The notes under the pieces: generated by a model | What the model saw: the letters and a program-made list of their open reading frames with translations, nothing else | Database searches by the model: none | Told to the model about the DNA's origin: nothing | Translations under genes and position numbers: made by a program | IMG/VR virus record: IMGVR_UViG_3300032223_000802 | Coordinates: 1 to 49,745 of that record | Strand: one strand, 5' to 3' | Length of the DNA: 49,745 nt | Source of the DNA: a virus | In this document: positions 47,572 through 49,745 of the stretch, one piece after another | How the letters are laid out: the number at the start of each line of letters is the position of its first letter | Numbering within the stretch: position 1 is the stretch's first letter

Positions 47572-47596
47572 AAAGCCGGAGTATTAGTCCGGCTTT
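47572..47596 (-). terminator. Rho-independent terminator
   Basis: AAAGCCGGA (47572-47580) and TCCGGCTTT (47588-47596) form a 9 bp stem with a 7 nt loop; on the - strand TTTTTATTTT follows. It ends most transcripts of the recombination operon before the membrane-protein gene. Confidence 0.9.
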
Positions 47597-47613
47597 AGTT
47601 AAAAAACTAATTG

Positions 47614-48042
47614 TCAGAACGGAGCCTTTTTACTCTTATCTGTTGGTGCAGGAGTGGATTGTGTATCCTGCTGCGGCTGAGATTCTGATGGGCCTTCCCA
47701 CTTATGCCAACCACCATTCTTGTAGTAGTTGTTATCCTTGTCCTTACGCTTAGGGAATAGACTTCCCTTGTCTTCCTTACTGTTTCCGTACTCCATTTTG
47801 TATCCAAACAACTTAGGATTGCTACCAGAATATACTTTTTCGTAGAATACATCTCCATCCTTGTTCTTACGAGTACGGAACTTGATATCACTAATAGGAA
47901 CCGCAGTTCCTTCTATAACTACACTCACATCATCCTCGAAGATTTCCTGAAACTTCGCGATTTGAGCAAACAGAGAGTCCTGAGACTTCTCATCGAACAT
48001 AACTTCATAACGACCACATGCTGAACGATACTTCATTTCCAT
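47614..48042 (-). CDS. Probable ssDNA-binding-family phage protein
   Basis: 142 residues. The start, MEMKYRSACGRYEVMFDEKSQDSL, then AKFQEIFEDD and the late GSLFPKRKDKD with W and GWHKWEG, match a phage family usually found in replication modules and often considered single-strand DNA-binding; relatives have a CxxC ribbon in the middle that is absent here. The C-terminus is a disordered proline/glutamine tail ending KKAPF, reminiscent of an SSB tail but not acidic. It follows the candidate annealing protein and an intermediate gene, which fits. GGAG lies 8 nt before the ATG. Confidence 0.5.
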   Translation of the reverse strand: MEMKYRSACGRYEVMFDEKSQDSLFAQIAKFQEIFEDDVSVVIEGTAVPISDIKFRTRKNKDGDVFYEKVYSGSNPKLFGYKMEYGNSKEDKGSLFPKRKDKDNNYYKNGGWHKWEGPSESQPQQDTQSTPAPTDKSKKAPF

Positions 48043-48045
48043 AGT

Positions 48046-48327
48046 TCAATCTCCAATTGCAAAAATACCAACTTCTTTTGAATAGAAACCATTTTCAGAT
48101 TTCTCACTTACCACAACGACCATCACAGGAATAGCACCATTAGGTTGAGTGCGAGCCATTTGCACCGCATTAACATCTTCTGCTATTTTAGCTTCTACTT
48201 CTTGCATAGAAACATCACTACATATAGTGTAGACTGGTATAGCTATATAGTCACCAGCGCCATATATTGCTGGAACAGATATCTTTAGACAGGACATTAA
48301 TCCTTTATCTGTAGGAATCGTAATCAT
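48046..48327 (-). CDS. Small unknown protein (93 aa), recombination operon
   Basis: 93 residues starting MITIPTDKGLMSC; two beta-rich halves (IAIPVYTICSD, IPVMVVVVSEK) and no recognised motif. Its ATG overlaps the previous stop (ATGA) and its stop lies 4 bp before the next start, so it is translated with its neighbours. Role unknown. Confidence 0.65.
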   Translation of the reverse strand: MITIPTDKGLMSCLKISVPAIYGAGDYIAIPVYTICSDVSMQEVEAKIAEDVNAVQMARTQPNGAIPVMVVVVSEKSENGFYSKEVGIFAIGD

Positions 48328-49304
48328 AACGCACTCTTAATGAAATCAGGAATAGCCATACTACCTTCAGTATCAGTTTGATACTTATTTAGTATTACAA
48401 TAAATGCTGCTGCTTCTGTACGTGAGAGCAAATTCACGTTACTCTTTAGAGAGTGGAACTGTAGAGCCTTCTCTACGTCGATACCTAGACGAGACGCTAG
48501 ATTATTAATCGTAATTTTCTGAACTGTTACTGCTGGCTCATTATCACTATTTGCCACGCTCATTTCTGTTACCTTTACCTCTTCCTCAACAGCAAGACTC
48601 ATTTCTTCTGCCGTATGACATGTAAGCTGAAGAATGTTCTTAAATACCCTACCAGCAGCTTTTGTTGATGCTGTAGCTGGAGCGTGTAGGTTATATGGAT
48701 GTGGTGTATTATCACGAGAACAGTCAGCAACATCACTGAACTTACGCACTGGAATATTAAGTTTTTCAATCTCGTCTTCACCTAGCCACTGTGGAACATT
48801 AAGACCACGAGTCCACATAATATTTACATTGTAAACAACAGCGCATGTAGTTGGTGATGGATAGATAATCTGTGATGGTCCACACTCAACTATTGGGCCA
48901 CATAGTAATTGTACGACCCTTCTTAGTCCATTAGCTCTAGGGAACTTCTTATCTCCCTTAGTTGAGAATTCATCATTAGTTAGATGTGACAACACAAAAT
49001 CTTGCCACTCTGGAGAACCCATAGCCGGTTCTTTCACTGGCTGTTCATCAGACTGTTCTTCGTCAGTATCTACTTTACGAGAACGTGATGGTACAAGCAT
49101 ACTCTTTCGTTCTACTTCAGCTTCGCCAAATCTAGCTACTGGCTCATCTCTATCTAGACCTAGCTGTTGACGCGCTTCTATGATTCTTTCAGCTAAAATA
49201 GACTTACCTTTAATTGCCTCTACAGCAGCGATATCATCGCCGGTTAGCCTTACAAGCTCCTCTCGCATTTCTGCGACCGACCACTTTGTAAAATCAATAC
49301 TCAT
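48324..49304 (-). CDS. Candidate Rad52-like single-strand annealing protein
   Basis: 326 residues. Residues 1-45 look like a SAP/HeH-type DNA-binding helix pair (WSVAEMREELVRLTG ... ERIIEARQQLG). The core holds GSPEWQDFVLSHL, GLRRVVQLLCGPI, then DCSRDNTPHPYN and ATASTKAAGRVFKNILQL followed by TAEEM, the pattern (A-T-A-x-T-K/R-A-x-G-R-x-x-K) seen in Rad52/Sak-type phage annealing proteins. The nuclease gene just upstream and the SSB-like gene downstream fit a recombination trio. GGAGG overlaps the preceding stop. Family call is by remembered pattern. Confidence 0.5.
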   Translation of the reverse strand: MSIDFTKWSVAEMREELVRLTGDDIAAVEAIKGKSILAERIIEARQQLGLDRDEPVARFGEAEVERKSMLVPSRSRKVDTDEEQSDEQPVKEPAMGSPEWQDFVLSHLTNDEFSTKGDKKFPRANGLRRVVQLLCGPIVECGPSQIIYPSPTTCAVVYNVNIMWTRGLNVPQWLGEDEIEKLNIPVRKFSDVADCSRDNTPHPYNLHAPATASTKAAGRVFKNILQLTCHTAEEMSLAVEEEVKVTEMSVANSDNEPAVTVQKITINNLASRLGIDVEKALQFHSLKSNVNLLSRTEAAAFIVILNKYQTDTEGSMAIPDFIKSAL

Positions 49305-49745
49305 TTAACCTCCAAGATAATTACTTCTGGTGTTGCGCTAGACTCAACTTGCTTAATTGAGTTAACAATTGCTTTCAGTATATCGCGTTGTGTCTTAGCT
49401 GATATGCTCTTTTTTACTATCTGAACTCTCACTATCGAAAAACCTCTTGATAGGAGCAGACCGTTCTTTTGCTTATCAGCTTTGATATGGTGAGCCAAGT
49501 TTTCATCACCCCATATAGGTAGGAAGTGTGCTGGCCCGTCGATTTCTATTACTAATTTTGAAGCTGGTATAGACAAGTCAACTTCAAGTTTTGAATTTTC
49601 TAGTATTTTCTGGTGATGGTAACAGTCATATCCAGCCTTGATTAGTTCGAGGTGTAGATAATTTTCTAGACTAGAACCGTTCTTGCAGGTTAGTCTAATA
49701 GCATCGTTAGAAAGCTTACGAATCTCAGCTTTCTTTTCGTCTGGA
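49301..49745 (-). CDS. DUF559/VSR-like nuclease, cut by the window edge
   Basis: At least 148 codons, open to the right edge. The visible part reads SSLENYLHLELIKAGYD, then HHQKILENSKLEVDLSIP and KLVIEIDGPAHF, and further RGFSIVRVQ. This is the core of the DUF559/VSR-like PD-(D/E)XK fold: an acidic helix residue, the D in LEVDL and IEIDG. The ATG at 49576 is internal; the frame continues well past it. It is the first visible gene of the leftward recombination operon. It may act as an exonuclease or repair endonuclease. Confidence 0.7.
   Translation of the reverse strand, partial: PDEKKAEIRKLSNDAIRLTCKNGSSLENYLHLELIKAGYDCYHHQKILENSKLEVDLSIPASKLVIEIDGPAHFLPIWGDENLAHHIKADKQKNGLLLSRGFSIVRVQIVKKSISAKTQRDILKAIVNSIKQVESSATPEVIILEVK

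Overview
The window is part of the genome of a large tailed double-stranded DNA phage (Caudoviricetes), not a bacterial chromosome. The evidence is an almost complete, syntenic virion module on the + strand: terminase large subunit, portal, capsid protease/scaffold, decoration protein, major capsid protein, neck proteins, tail tube, tail chaperone-type proteins, a 2,364-residue tape measure protein, then several very large tail-tip and fibre proteins. I see no contractile sheath gene, and the tape measure length predicts a tail of roughly 350 nm, so a long-tailed siphovirus is the best guess. The DNA is AT-rich and genes are packed with 1-26 nt overlaps. No tRNA, rRNA, CRISPR array or insertion sequence was seen. 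The host cannot be named; the sigma70-like promoters and Shine-Dalgarno sites fit an ordinary bacterium.

Left edge (1-2,650, - strand): a cluster of very small genes (32-72 codons), several preceded by their own strong sigma70-type promoter (TTGACA-17-TATAAT class). The cluster is built from modules in which a conserved ~70-140 bp repeat (at 206, 1456 and 2442) lies 44-53 bp upstream of a promoter. Two gene families are duplicated between modules. This looks like an early takeover region. Next on the - strand (2,650-6,310) is one operon: a MoxR-type AAA+ ATPase, a HExxH/VWA (DUF2201-like) protein, and five small zinc-ribbon proteins with stop/start overlaps.

Centre (6,400-46,807, + strand): a sigma-region-2-like protein, a Myb/SANT-like protein (possible small terminase), a decayed HNH endonuclease, GDP-mannose 4,6-dehydratase and a mannose-isomerase-type cupin, an intact HNH nuclease, an ERCC4-type nuclease, terminase, and the whole head-tail module. 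Five copies of a 19 bp element, GTGTA-N8-NGAGAG, stand just upstream of the portal, protease/scaffold, first neck gene, tail tube and last structural gene. They lack a conserved -35 box and look like phage-specific late promoters, perhaps read with the sigma-like protein. Terminators follow the major capsid gene, the tail tube gene and the gene before the tape measure.

Right edge (46,820-49,745): a CAP/SCP-domain gene on the + strand converges with, and overlaps, a - strand operon. That operon reads from the right edge: a DUF559/VSR-like nuclease (partial), a Rad52-like candidate annealing protein, a small unknown protein, a probable ssDNA-binding-family protein, a terminator, then a membrane protein. 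This is the start of a recombination module.

The most unusual items are the repeat-promoter-minigene modules, the MoxR/VWA/zinc-ribbon operon, the late promoter set with a candidate sigma, a nuclease-like domain embedded in the tape measure protein, the decayed HNH gene, and the antisense overlap with a terminator inside the CAP gene.
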